DNA from: Oscillospiraceae bacterium
GTDB lineage: Bacteria; Bacillota; Clostridia; Oscillospirales; Ruminococcaceae
Length of the DNA: 57,205 bases
Assembly (NCBI GenBank): GCA_017518255.1
Contig: JAFWVK010000051.1
Coordinates: 1-57,205 of the forward strand
Reading direction: 5' to 3'
This document shows, one piece after another, positions 41,166 through 49,826 of the stretch (position 1 is the first letter of the stretch; every line of letters starts with the position of its first letter). The translations under genes were made by a program, and so were the position numbers. The notes beneath the pieces are model-generated. The model was given only the letters and a program-made list of their open reading frames with translations, did no database searches and was not told the DNA's origin.

Positions 41166-41894
41166 GTGAAGCTGCTGATAATCCGGCACGGTGATCCGGA
41201 TTACGAGCATGACTCCCTGACGGAGACGGGACATGCAGAAGCCAGATGCATTGCGGAGCGGCTCCGCGGCCGCAAAATAGATGCGTTTTATGTTTCCCCG
41301 CTCGGCAGAGCGCAGGAAACAGCGCGGTATACACTGGATGCGCTCCGTGCAGAGGCGGAGACACTTCCGTGGCTGCGTGAATTTCATGCGCCGATTCAGC
41401 ATCCGGATACAGGCGATTTCCGCATTCCGTGGGACTGGCTTCCCGCTGTATGGACGGCGGAACCGGCATATTATGATAAGGATTTGTGGTGCAGTACCGA
41501 AGTGATGCGGGCATCCGGTGTCGGGGATGAGGCACAGCGTGTATACAGCGGTCTGGATGCACTGCTGAAAAAGCACGGTTATGTGCGCGACGGGATGATC
41601 TACCGTGCGGTTCGGCCGAACAGTGAAACAATCGGTATTTTCTGTCATTTCGGGGTCAGCTGTGTAATGCTTGCGCATCTGCTGGGCTGCTCGCCGATGG
41701 TGCTCTGGCACGGCTTTTGCGCCGCGCCTGCTTCCGTGACTGTTCTCTCAACAGAGGAGCGGCGCGAAGGAATTGCCTGTTTCCGGATAAATGCATTCGG
41801 CGATACCGGCCATTATTATGCTGCCGGCAGGGAGCCGTCCTTTTCTGCGAGATTCTGTGAGATGTACCGGAATGCAGATGAGCGGCATGACTGA
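41166..41894 (+). CDS. Histidine phosphatase family protein
   Basis: A 242-residue phosphatase of the phosphoglycerate mutase-like superfamily. I choose GTG 41166 (VKLLIIRHGDPDYEHDSLTETG), the first start before the catalytic RHG motif; no ribosome site is obvious, and no ATG exists in frame nearby. The motif RHG, then SPLGRAQETA (second Arg of the pocket), and FCHFGVS (second His) are present. Such enzymes act on sugar phosphates, nucleotides or cofactors; the substrate is not known. The long insertion HAPIQHPDTGDFRIPWDWLPAVW between motifs is unlike GpmA or CobC. It is the second gene in the SDR unit, with trkA after 32 bases. Confidence 0.88.
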   Translation: MKLLIIRHGDPDYEHDSLTETGHAEARCIAERLRGRKIDAFYVSPLGRAQETARYTLDALRAEAETLPWLREFHAPIQHPDTGDFRIPWDWLPAVWTAEPAYYDKDLWCSTEVMRASGVGDEAQRVYSGLDALLKKHGYVRDGMIYRAVRPNSETIGIFCHFGVSCVMLAHLLGCSPMVLWHGFCAAPASVTVLSTEERREGIACFRINAFGDTGHYYAAGREPSFSARFCEMYRNADERHD

Positions 41895-41926
41895 GAAAAG
41901 CTATATCCTTTAGGAGGGTAATCATT

Positions 41927-43282
41927 TTGAATATCATTATTGTGGGCTGCGGCAAGGTCGGCAGGGTCTTAACTGAACAGCTGAATGAGGTCGGAAATAA
42001 TGTGACGGTCGTAGACCAGAATTCTTCACGGGTGACCGAGGTTTCCGAGCGCTTTGATGTGCTGGGTGTCGCGGGAAACGGTGCAACGCATTCGGTATTG
42101 CAGGAAGCCGGCATCAACAAAGCCGATCTGCTGATTGCGGTGACCGGTTCGGATGAGCTGAATCTGCTCTGTTGCCTGATGGCGAAAAAAGCGGGAGACT
42201 GTCAGACGATTGCCCGCGTTCGCAGTCCGCAGTACAATGCCGAAGCGCCGTATCTCAAGGAAGAACTCGGTCTGGCAATGGTCATTAACCCCGAATATGC
42301 CGCCGCGGCAGAGATTGCCCGCGTGCTGCGTTTCCCCTCTGCAATTAAGATTGATACCTTTGTAAAAGGCAAGATTGAACTGCTGAAGTTCCGGCTGCCG
42401 GAAGATTCTCCGCTCTGCGGCATGGCGGTTAAGGAGATTGCACCGAAGCTGCACTGCGATATTCTGGTCTGTACCATTGAGCGGGAAGATGAAGCCTATA
42501 TTGCAAACGGTAACTTTGTCTTTTCGCCGCGCGATGTCATCTCGATTATCGCCGAGCCGAAAAATGCCTTTACGTTTTTCCGGAAAATCAACTATAAAGC
42601 AAAGCCTGTCAATGATGTTCTGATTGCCGGCGGCGGTGACATTACGCATTATCTCTGCGGCTTGCTGGAAAAATCCGGCATTGCCGTGACTGTCATTGAG
42701 AAGGATGAGGACCGCGCAAATCTGCTCTCGGAGCAGCTTTCCAATGTAAACGTGATTTTTGCAGATGCAATCAATCAGGAAGTCCTGAAACAGGAGGGCA
42801 TTGACCGCAAAGAGGCGTTTGTGTCGCTGACAAATATGGATGAGGAGAATATACTGCTTTCTCTGTTTGCCAAATCGGTCAGTGAAGCGAAAATTGTCAC
42901 AAAAATCAACAGAATTGATTTTGACGAGGTGATTGAGCATCTCGATCTTGATACCATTATTTATCCGAAGAATATTACATCCGAATCCATTGTGCGGTAT
43001 GTCCGTGCGATGAAAAAAACCATCGGTACCAATCTTGAAACGCTCTATCAGGTGATTAAGGGCAAGGTTGAGGCAGCAGAATTCAATATTACCACAGACT
43101 GTGAGCTGACCCGCGCCCCGCTGATGGATCTGAACTTTAAGCCCGGTGTACTGGTTGCAGCCATTTTCCGGAACCGGAAGGTTCTGATACCGCGCGGCAG
43201 CGATACCATTCAGATCGGTGATTCCGTCGTTGTGGTTTCCAATCACCTTGGCTTGCATGACATGAATGAAATAATACGCTGA
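41927..43282 (+). CDS. trkA: Trk potassium uptake regulator TrkA
   Basis: A 451-residue cytosolic regulator of the Trk channel. It has two RCK_N-RCK_C units: the first Rossmann fold with NIIIVGCGKVGRVLTEQLNE, VAGNGATHSVLQEAG and ELNLLCCLMAKK; the second with DVLIAGGGDITHYL, VIEKDEDRANLL and FADAINQEVLKQEG. The second nucleotide motif lacks the last Gly of GxGxxG, as is common, so only the first site may bind NADH or ATP strongly. It begins at TTG 41927 with AGGAGGG eight bases upstream. The channel gene trkH follows after 18 bases. Confidence 0.94.
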   Translation: MNIIIVGCGKVGRVLTEQLNEVGNNVTVVDQNSSRVTEVSERFDVLGVAGNGATHSVLQEAGINKADLLIAVTGSDELNLLCCLMAKKAGDCQTIARVRSPQYNAEAPYLKEELGLAMVINPEYAAAAEIARVLRFPSAIKIDTFVKGKIELLKFRLPEDSPLCGMAVKEIAPKLHCDILVCTIEREDEAYIANGNFVFSPRDVISIIAEPKNAFTFFRKINYKAKPVNDVLIAGGGDITHYLCGLLEKSGIAVTVIEKDEDRANLLSEQLSNVNVIFADAINQEVLKQEGIDRKEAFVSLTNMDEENILLSLFAKSVSEAKIVTKINRIDFDEVIEHLDLDTIIYPKNITSESIVRYVRAMKKTIGTNLETLYQVIKGKVEAAEFNITTDCELTRAPLMDLNFKPGVLVAAIFRNRKVLIPRGSDTIQIGDSVVVVSNHLGLHDMNEIIR

Positions 43283-43300
43283 CGGAGGTTCGTATTCGGC

Positions 43301-44734
43301 ATGAATGTTCGGATGTCTGTTTATATTCTTGGCTTTTTGACATTGTTTGAAGGCGTTTTTATGGCTGTCCCGACCATTACGGCGGCAGTATATCAGGAAA
43401 AAGAACTGACGCTCTTTGCAGGCTTTGCGCTTGCACTGATGCTGATCGGCTTTGTGGTTACCCGCTTTAAGCCGACGAATAAATCACTGTATGCCAGAGA
43501 CGGATTTGTGATTGTTGCGGTCAGCTGGATTCTGCTTTCTCTGTTCGGGGCTTTGCCGATGTATATCAGCGGCGCGATTCCGGAATTCATTGATGCAATG
43601 TTTGAATCGGTTTCGGGCTTTACGACGACCGGTGCCAGTATCCTGCACGACCTTGATTCCCTGCCGAAATGCGTTCTGATGTGGCGCAGCTTTATGCACT
43701 GGATCGGCGGTATGGGTGTTCTGGTGTTTATTATGGCGATCCTGCCGCTTGCCGGCGGACAGAATATGTATCTGATGAAAGCCGAAAGTCCCGGTCCGTC
43801 CGTCAGCAAGCTGGTGCCGCGCGTCAGAAAAACTGCGGTTATTCTGTATGCAATCTACTTTGCTCTGACCGTTACGGAGATTATCCTTCTGCTGATCGGC
43901 GGAATGCCGCTGTTTGATGCAATCAATCTGGCATGTGCGACAGCCGGTACGGGCGGCTTCGGAATTTCCAATGCCGGCATGATGATTTACAACCCGTTCT
44001 GTATCTGGGTCATTACGGTTTTCATGTTCCTGTTCGGCGTGAATTTTTCCTGCTTTTATCTGTTCCTTTGCAGAAAATTCCGCGAAGGCTTCACCGCGGA
44101 GCTGAAGGTTTATCTCTGTATCATCGCGTTTGCCGTTACGACCATTACACTGGATATCAGGCATCTGTTTGAGAATTTCGGCACAGCATTGATGCACAGC
44201 TCGTTTACCATCGGGTCGCTGCTTTCTTCAACCGGTTTTTCAACGGTCGATTTCAACCTGTGGCCGACCTTTTCCAGAACTCTGCTGGTGATGCTGATGT
44301 TTGTCGGCGCCTGTGCCGGCAGCACCGGCGGCGGCATCAAGGTCTCCAGATGCATTATCTTTTTCAAGAATATGCACAATGAGCTGCGTGTCATGACGCA
44401 TCCGCGCCAGGTGAAAAAGGTGAAAATGGACGGCCATCAGGTCGAAGCGGAAGTCATCCGTTCGGTCAATGTATATTTTGCCTGCTATATCATGATCTAT
44501 GCGGTCAATATGCTGGTTCTTTCTTTAGATCATCTCGATCTGACAACGAATTTTACAGCGGTGGTTGCGACCATGAACAATATCGGTCCGGGTCTGAATC
44601 TTGTCGGACCGGCATCGAATTATGACGTCTATTCCGGCTGCTCAAAATGTATGCTGATTTTCAATATGCTGACGGGCCGTCTGGAATTGTTCCCGATTAT
44701 TCTGCTGCTTTCTCCTGCAACATGGAAAAAATAA
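43301..44734 (+). CDS. trkH: Trk potassium uptake channel TrkH
   Basis: A 477-residue membrane protein forming the potassium channel partner of TrkA. The four pore loops are visible: VSGFTTTGASIL, ATAGTGGFGISNAG, GSLLSSTGFSTVDFN and TMNNIGPGLNLVGP, with the HWIGGMGVLVF and GACAGSTGGGIKVSR helices between. GGAGG lies 13 bases before ATG 43301; an in-frame ATG at 43313 is an alternative. A hairpin (CCGGATA/TATCCGG, 44737-44753) without a T run follows the stop, so patatin may be in the same transcript. Confidence 0.94.
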   Translation: MNVRMSVYILGFLTLFEGVFMAVPTITAAVYQEKELTLFAGFALALMLIGFVVTRFKPTNKSLYARDGFVIVAVSWILLSLFGALPMYISGAIPEFIDAMFESVSGFTTTGASILHDLDSLPKCVLMWRSFMHWIGGMGVLVFIMAILPLAGGQNMYLMKAESPGPSVSKLVPRVRKTAVILYAIYFALTVTEIILLLIGGMPLFDAINLACATAGTGGFGISNAGMMIYNPFCIWVITVFMFLFGVNFSCFYLFLCRKFREGFTAELKVYLCIIAFAVTTITLDIRHLFENFGTALMHSSFTIGSLLSSTGFSTVDFNLWPTFSRTLLVMLMFVGACAGSTGGGIKVSRCIIFFKNMHNELRVMTHPRQVKKVKMDGHQVEAEVIRSVNVYFACYIMIYAVNMLVLSLDHLDLTTNFTAVVATMNNIGPGLNLVGPASNYDVYSGCSKCMLIFNMLTGRLELFPIILLLSPATWKK

Positions 44735-44782
44735 GACCGGATACATTATCCGGATTCTGAAACGGAACTGTGAGGATTCAAT

Positions 44783-45667
44783 ATGCCGCAAATTCAGCAA
44801 AAAACAGGTTTGGTTATGGAGGGCGGTGCGATGCGGGGACTGTTCTCCGCAGCCGTTCTGGATGTCCTGACAGAGGAAAATATCAATCTTGATGCCATGA
44901 TCGGCGTATCTGCCGGTGCAACCTTCGGCTGCAACTATATTACGCATCAGCCCGGCCGTGCGCTGCGGTATTGCCTCCGGTACCGCCTTGATCCGAGGTT
45001 TTGCAGCGTTTTCTCGCTGCTGCTGACCGGAGATATGTTCGGAGCGGAATTCTGTTACCATACGCTGCCTGAAAAGCTCGACCCGATTGACAATCAGGCG
45101 TTTCTGGAGAGAGGAATTCCCTTTTATGTCGTTGCGACGGATGTCAATACCGGAAAGGCGGTATATCACCTTTGCCGGGATGTAATCAGCAAGGATGAGC
45201 TGGAATGGATCCGTGCAAGTGCTTCGATGCCGCTTGCGTCCCGGATTGTCAAAGTCGGCGGCAGAGAAATGCTGGACGGCGGCATCAGTGATTCCGTTCC
45301 GCTGAAATACTTTGAATATAAAGGATTCCGGAAAAATGTGGTTGTGCTGACACAGCCTGAGGGTTACCGCAAGCAGCCCAATTCGATGATGCCCCTGATC
45401 CGGAAGGTCTACCGGAAATATCCCGCACTGATTGAAGCCATGCAGCGGCGGCATCTGCTCTATAACAGGCAGATTGAATATGTGGAACAGGCTGCAAAGC
45501 GCGGCGATGTGCTGATTATCCGTCCGCCGGAGATTCTGCCGGTTTCCCATACTTCACACAGTGCCGCAAAGCTGAAAAAGGTTTATGCATACGGCAGAGA
45601 AACAGCAATCCGGATGCTGCCGGAAATCAGATCATTTCTTGAAACAAAAGAAAGAGAGAGACTGTAA
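44783..45667 (+). CDS. Patatin-like phospholipase
   Basis: A 294-residue cytosolic serine hydrolase. The oxyanion loop is VMEGGAMRGLFSAAV, the nucleophile motif GVSAGATFG, and the dyad aspartate lies in MLDGGISDSVP. The C-terminal third is helical and basic. Bacterial patatins deacylate phospholipids; this one is of the short type without a membrane domain. The gene comes after trkH with a 48-base gap and ends in a terminator that includes its stop codon. Confidence 0.92.
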   Translation: MPQIQQKTGLVMEGGAMRGLFSAAVLDVLTEENINLDAMIGVSAGATFGCNYITHQPGRALRYCLRYRLDPRFCSVFSLLLTGDMFGAEFCYHTLPEKLDPIDNQAFLERGIPFYVVATDVNTGKAVYHLCRDVISKDELEWIRASASMPLASRIVKVGGREMLDGGISDSVPLKYFEYKGFRKNVVVLTQPEGYRKQPNSMMPLIRKVYRKYPALIEAMQRRHLLYNRQIEYVEQAAKRGDVLIIRPPEILPVSHTSHSAAKLKKVYAYGRETAIRMLPEIRSFLETKERERL

Positions 45668-45690
45668 AACAGTCTCTCTCAGTTTATTTT
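45654..45690 (+). terminator. Terminator of the patatin gene
   Basis: GAGAGAGACTGT (45654-45665) pairs with ACAGTCTCTCTC (45669-45680) across the stop codon. AGTTTATTTT follows. Confidence 0.85.
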
Positions 45691-45848
45691 CACGCTTGGT
45701 TTTCAGAATATGTTTCAATCGCAGTCAGCGTCGAATCAAGCATTGTTTCAGAATCTCCCGTCCATAAGCCGTCATCGGTCAGGATCGGAGTATCAAGCAC
45801 AGATTGAATTGTAACAGTCACTGCATCACGGGAACTGCAATGATAATC
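45690..45848 (-). pseudogene. Possible C-terminal fragment of an unknown gene
   Basis: The gap between patatin and the large LRR gene contains on the reverse strand about 52 open codons ending in TGA at 45690, without a start or ribosome site. The end reads DDGLWTGDSETMLDSTLTAI..., which looks like protein rather than noise. It is cut by a TAG stop and by the repeat-like sequence at 45862. I cannot name the parent. Confidence 0.25.
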
Positions 45849-45861
45849 CTATTGAAGGCTC

Positions 45862-45897
45862 TCGACAGACTGAGGCTCCCTGCCGGAACAGGGAGCC
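45862..45897 (+). repeat. Partial third copy of the element end with terminator hairpin
   Basis: TCGACAGACTG (45862-45872) matches the end of copies 1 and 2 and is directly followed by the hairpin GGCTCCCTG/CAGGGAGCC (45874-45882 with 45889-45897), then CTTTCTG. The other end of the element is not visible. Confidence 0.5.
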
Positions 45898-45904
45898 CTT
45901 TCTG

Positions 45905-48900
45905 TTATGCCTGATTCGGGTTCAGGATTTTGTCCCATGTGGGATTCTTATGTGCAAGTGTTTCAGTGTAGTATTGCAGAATTGCCTGTGCATCGTCAAC
46001 GGTCACTTCACCGTCGCCGGAAACATCCGCTGTCTGTTCCTGTGCGGCAGTCAGCCCGGAGGGCTTGTGCGCCAGCTGATTCGTATATGCAGCCAGTGCA
46101 AGCTGTGCGTCATCCAGTTCAATTGCGCCGTTGCCGTCAACGTCGCCTTTTAGCGCTGCGGGTTCAAGCGATTCAAACTTATATCCGTTTTTCTTTGCAA
46201 AGGTCTCCGCCGTAGAACCGGTATAGCCCCGGATCGTGCCGTTGAAATACGGCGTCATATCTTCCTCATGACCGTTGCAGACCGTTGCTGCCTCTTCAGG
46301 AATCTCACAATTCGGATTCAGGAATACGACTTCTGTCAGCTCGGAGAGTTCGTAGAGCGAATCAAGCTTTTCGAGACTCTTGGGCAGCGTGAGTTTCGTG
46401 ATCGTGTTGTTGTTCATCACTGACCACGGATTGATCTCCGTGACGCCCTCCGGAACCGTGACCTCGCCCTTTGCGGTCTGTGCATCAATCAGAATGCCGT
46501 TGACGACAACAAGCGGATTCTCCGCGCGCTTTACTTCCAGCCACGGTGTTTTTTCAAAGGCAGGCTCCTCGAATCTCTTGACCGATGCAGGAATATTGAC
46601 CTCGCTGAGCGAAGTGCAGCCGGAAAAGACCAGATTGCCGATTATTTCGCAGCCGTCCGGAATCGTAACGGATTTCAGTGCCGTGCATTCTGCAAACGAA
46701 GCCTCATAGAGACCTTTCAGCGTTGAGGGCAGCGTGACCTTTTCGAGATTCTTGCATCCCCAGAACGTCTGCATTCCGGAGGATGTGATGGTATCCGGCA
46801 GCGTGACTTCCTTGAGCTTGTCGCACTGCGCAAGCGCGAACTGTGCAAAGCCGGTCACGGGCTTGCCGTCGATCTCCGCAGGGATTTCCAGTACGGCGGG
46901 GAGATCATCGGTGTAGCCGGTGATGATGACCTCGTCGTCCTCAACCGTATATTTCAATCCCTGATATACCAAATCCGCAGGTGGGTCAGGTGGATTGCCG
47001 AGGGATTCAAAAGTGTAGCCATGTTCCTCGGCATATGCCTGCGCGGTGGAGCCTTCATAGCCGCGAAAAACGCCGTCAAAGACTAATTCCCATGTTTCGT
47101 CGTCCCTGTAACCGAATGCTTGGCTTGATTCCGGAAATACGCAGTCGGGGTTCAGGACTGTGACCTCGTCCAGCGCCAGACAGTGCCAGAATGTATTATC
47201 TTCAATGCTTGACACACTTTCCGGAAGGGTGATGCCTGTCAGTACAGAGCAGCCGCTGAACATTCCTTCTACGATGCTTGTTACGCCGTCCGGAATGTTG
47301 ATATGTGTCAGACCGGTGCATTCGCAGAATGCATAGCCGCCGATGCTTTTCACACTGTCCGGCACCGTGACGCCGGTCAGAGCTTCACAGTTATAAAACG
47401 CATAGCCGGCGATGCTCTTGGTGCCCTCCGGAATCACAATATCGCCCTCGCAGGCTGTTCCGTCAACAACAATTCCGCTTAAAATGACAAGCGGATTTTC
47501 AGCCTGACGGGCAGTCAGCCAAGCTGTACCGAAAAACGCAAATCTGCCGACAGCGGAGATACTTTCCGGAATCGTGATGTCAGACATCTTCTGGCACGAT
47601 GCAAAAGCATAGGAACCGATATTTGTCACGCCGTCTTCAATCACCGCTTTCTTGATATCCGAACGGTACTGATACCACGGCATCGGTCTGCCGAAGGACA
47701 AATCCCAGTCCGCCATTGCGCCCTCGCCGGAGATCGTCAGGATACCGAATACCGGGTCATATTCCCATGTGAGGGAATCGCCGCAGGTGCCGGTGATCAT
47801 TTCATAGTCGAGTGCTTCAAAGGGAATATTGGAATCCTCTGCGAAGGTTTCCGCATAGGTGCCGGCATAGCCCTTGATTGTCAGATTGTAACAGCCGTAG
47901 AATGTACCGGCGCTGATGACTGTGACATCGGCAGGAATCGTGACGGATTCCAGTGCTTCGCAGTTGAAGAACGCGATTGCACCGATTTCAGTCATACCCT
48001 GCGGGAGAATGACGGAGGTCATACCGCAGTCGCTGAATGTTCTGTCTCCGAGGTACTCCACACCCTTCTCAATGACGGCTTTGTCAAATTCCAGTTCCTC
48101 GAACGGAGAAGGCTTTGCGGTATCGTAATCCGTCATTTTGCCGTTGCCGCAGATCCGCAATGTGTCGGAATTGTTCAGAACCCAGATCACGCTTTTTCCG
48201 CAGATGCCGTTTGCTTTCATCGTGTCAAACGGAATGGAATTCTCATTTGCGTATGTCTCTGCATAAGAGCCTTTCGCACCGTATACAGTCACATTATTGC
48301 TGCTGTAAAACAAATCCTCGCCCATTTCCGTGACACTCTCCGGCAGGATAACGGCAGAGAGGCTGAGGCATTCTTGAAACGCACGATTCTCAATGCCGGT
48401 GACGCCCTCCGGTACGGTGACGGAGACAAGGCTGTGGCATTGGCGGAATGCAGATTCTGGAATGCCTGTGATGCCGCCCGGCAGCCTGACAGAGGTCAGA
48501 CCGGTGCAGGTCTGGAATGCGCCGACACCGAGGCTTGTCACGCTCTCAGGGATACTGACAGCGCTCAGAGCTCTGCAGTTAAAGAACGCTCTTTCGCCGA
48601 TGCTTGTCACACTGTCCGCAATGGAAACATCGGACAGGGCAGTGCAGTCTTCAAACGCATACGCGCCGATGCTTGTCACGCCGTCCGCGATAACGAGCCT
48701 GGAGAAATCCAGATCGGAAAACGGACTGTTCCAGTTATAATCGGTCATCGCGCCCGTGCCGGAGACAGTCAGTGTGCCGGTTGCCGGGTTGAGCTCCCAT
48801 GTGACGGAATCACCGCAGGTGCCGGTAACGGGATCATCCGCGCCGGAAGCTTCGTAGGAAATGTTGTTCTCTCTGGCATAGCTTTGTGCATAGGAGCCTG

Positions 48901-49600
48901 CGCTGCACTTGATCGTAACATTGTCGCAGTCTTCAAACGCGCTCGCATCAATTTCTGTTACACTGTCCGGAACCGTGATCTCGGTCAGGGCGGTGCAGCT
49001 TCGGAATGTATTTGCGCCGATTTTCGTCACGCTTTCCGGAATTGTGATGCTCGTCAGTGCCGTGCAGCCATTAAAGGCATTTTCGCCGATGCTCGTCACA
49101 CCGTTCGGAATTGTAATTGTTTTCAGCGCGGAACAGTTGTCAAATGCTCCTTGTCCGATGATTGTTAAGCTGTCCGGCAGCACAATATCGGTTAAAGCAC
49201 TGCAAAAACCAAATCCGCAGGTTCCGATGCTTGTGATGCTTTCCGGCAGCGTGACTTCGGTCAGCGTTTTGCATTGTGAAAATGCAAAATCACTGATGTT
49301 TGTGATGCCATCGGAAATTATGAGCTTCTTGAGACCGCTGATGTCATAAAACGGGGTTGCGGCGAGTTGATACTCGTCATACATCTCGCCTTCACCGGTT
49401 ATGGTTAGCGTGCCGGTTGCCTCATCAAAGTCCCTTGTAAAGCCGTATCCGCCGTTGTTGAATGCATCCAAATATGCCTCATCAACATCTGCGCTTGCGG
49501 TCAGAACGGTCGCCGGCATGATTGCAGGCATCAGCGGCACATTTGCAAGCAGCACGCCCGTAGCCGTCAGCAATGACACTATCCGTTTCTGTTTCATCAT
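45905..49600 (-). CDS. Very large secreted leucine-rich repeat (BspA-type) protein with dockerin
   Basis: A 1231-residue exported protein. It starts at ATG 49600 or the adjacent ATG 49597 (AGAGG five or eight bases before). The signal is KRIVSLLTATGVLLANVPLMP. The body holds over twenty BspA-type repeats of 23 residues, such as TSIGAYAFEDCTALSDVSI and KSIGGYAFCECTGLTHINI, arranged in blocks that open with CGDSVTWELNPATGTLTVSG and a G-x-GAM-x-D/Y turn. Blocks are separated by pieces ending GSYAETYANENSIPF. The dockerin (GDVDGNGAIELDDAQLALAAY; DVSGDGEVTVDDAQAILQYY) with tail NPTWDKIL ends it. It is probably an adhesion or carbohydrate-binding surface component. Its divergent neighbour is a large regulator. 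Confidence 0.9.
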   Translation of the reverse strand: MMKQKRIVSLLTATGVLLANVPLMPAIMPATVLTASADVDEAYLDAFNNGGYGFTRDFDEATGTLTITGEGEMYDEYQLAATPFYDISGLKKLIISDGITNISDFAFSQCKTLTEVTLPESITSIGTCGFGFCSALTDIVLPDSLTIIGQGAFDNCSALKTITIPNGVTSIGENAFNGCTALTSITIPESVTKIGANTFRSCTALTEITVPDSVTEIDASAFEDCDNVTIKCSAGSYAQSYARENNISYEASGADDPVTGTCGDSVTWELNPATGTLTVSGTGAMTDYNWNSPFSDLDFSRLVIADGVTSIGAYAFEDCTALSDVSIADSVTSIGERAFFNCRALSAVSIPESVTSLGVGAFQTCTGLTSVRLPGGITGIPESAFRQCHSLVSVTVPEGVTGIENRAFQECLSLSAVILPESVTEMGEDLFYSSNNVTVYGAKGSYAETYANENSIPFDTMKANGICGKSVIWVLNNSDTLRICGNGKMTDYDTAKPSPFEELEFDKAVIEKGVEYLGDRTFSDCGMTSVILPQGMTEIGAIAFFNCEALESVTIPADVTVISAGTFYGCYNLTIKGYAGTYAETFAEDSNIPFEALDYEMITGTCGDSLTWEYDPVFGILTISGEGAMADWDLSFGRPMPWYQYRSDIKKAVIEDGVTNIGSYAFASCQKMSDITIPESISAVGRFAFFGTAWLTARQAENPLVILSGIVVDGTACEGDIVIPEGTKSIAGYAFYNCEALTGVTVPDSVKSIGGYAFCECTGLTHINIPDGVTSIVEGMFSGCSVLTGITLPESVSSIEDNTFWHCLALDEVTVLNPDCVFPESSQAFGYRDDETWELVFDGVFRGYEGSTAQAYAEEHGYTFESLGNPPDPPADLVYQGLKYTVEDDEVIITGYTDDLPAVLEIPAEIDGKPVTGFAQFALAQCDKLKEVTLPDTITSSGMQTFWGCKNLEKVTLPSTLKGLYEASFAECTALKSVTIPDGCEIIGNLVFSGCTSLSEVNIPASVKRFEEPAFEKTPWLEVKRAENPLVVVNGILIDAQTAKGEVTVPEGVTEINPWSVMNNNTITKLTLPKSLEKLDSLYELSELTEVVFLNPNCEIPEEAATVCNGHEEDMTPYFNGTIRGYTGSTAETFAKKNGYKFESLEPAALKGDVDGNGAIELDDAQLALAAYTNQLAHKPSGLTAAQEQTADVSGDGEVTVDDAQAILQYYTETLAHKNPTWDKILNPNQA

Positions 49601-49684
49601 ATCAACCTCTTTTCTTAGACTGGAATTGAATAGATTTGCCAAATGAATACACAAACGATGCTGATTTCTGTGCATCATAACATT

Positions 49685-49713
49685 ATTGTAGCGGATTGCC
49701 GTGTGTTTGTCAA
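49685..49713 (-). promoter_or_regulatory. Promoter of the LRR-dockerin gene
   Basis: On the reverse strand TTGACA (49713-49708), 17 bases, TACAAT (49690-49685). Confidence 0.82.
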
Positions 49714-49766
49714 TGGTATTTCTCAAACTGACAAAAAAACCGGATTCGCCATTTTGTGAAATTCTA

Positions 49767-49795
49767 TTGTCCTCTGCTGCCGTGTGTGATATACT
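49767..49795 (+). promoter_or_regulatory. Promoter of the divergent regulator gene
   Basis: TTGTCC at 49767-49772, 17 bases, TATACT at 49790-49795. The two divergent promoters lie about 50 bases apart. Confidence 0.72.
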
Positions 49796-49826
49796 GGTCA
49801 TATACCGCAAATAGGGAGTGACAAGA

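Noticed and set aside
42026..43258. 410-codon reverse frame opposite trkA
   Set aside because: TrkA motifs are conserved on the forward strand, and the antisense product resembles no family.
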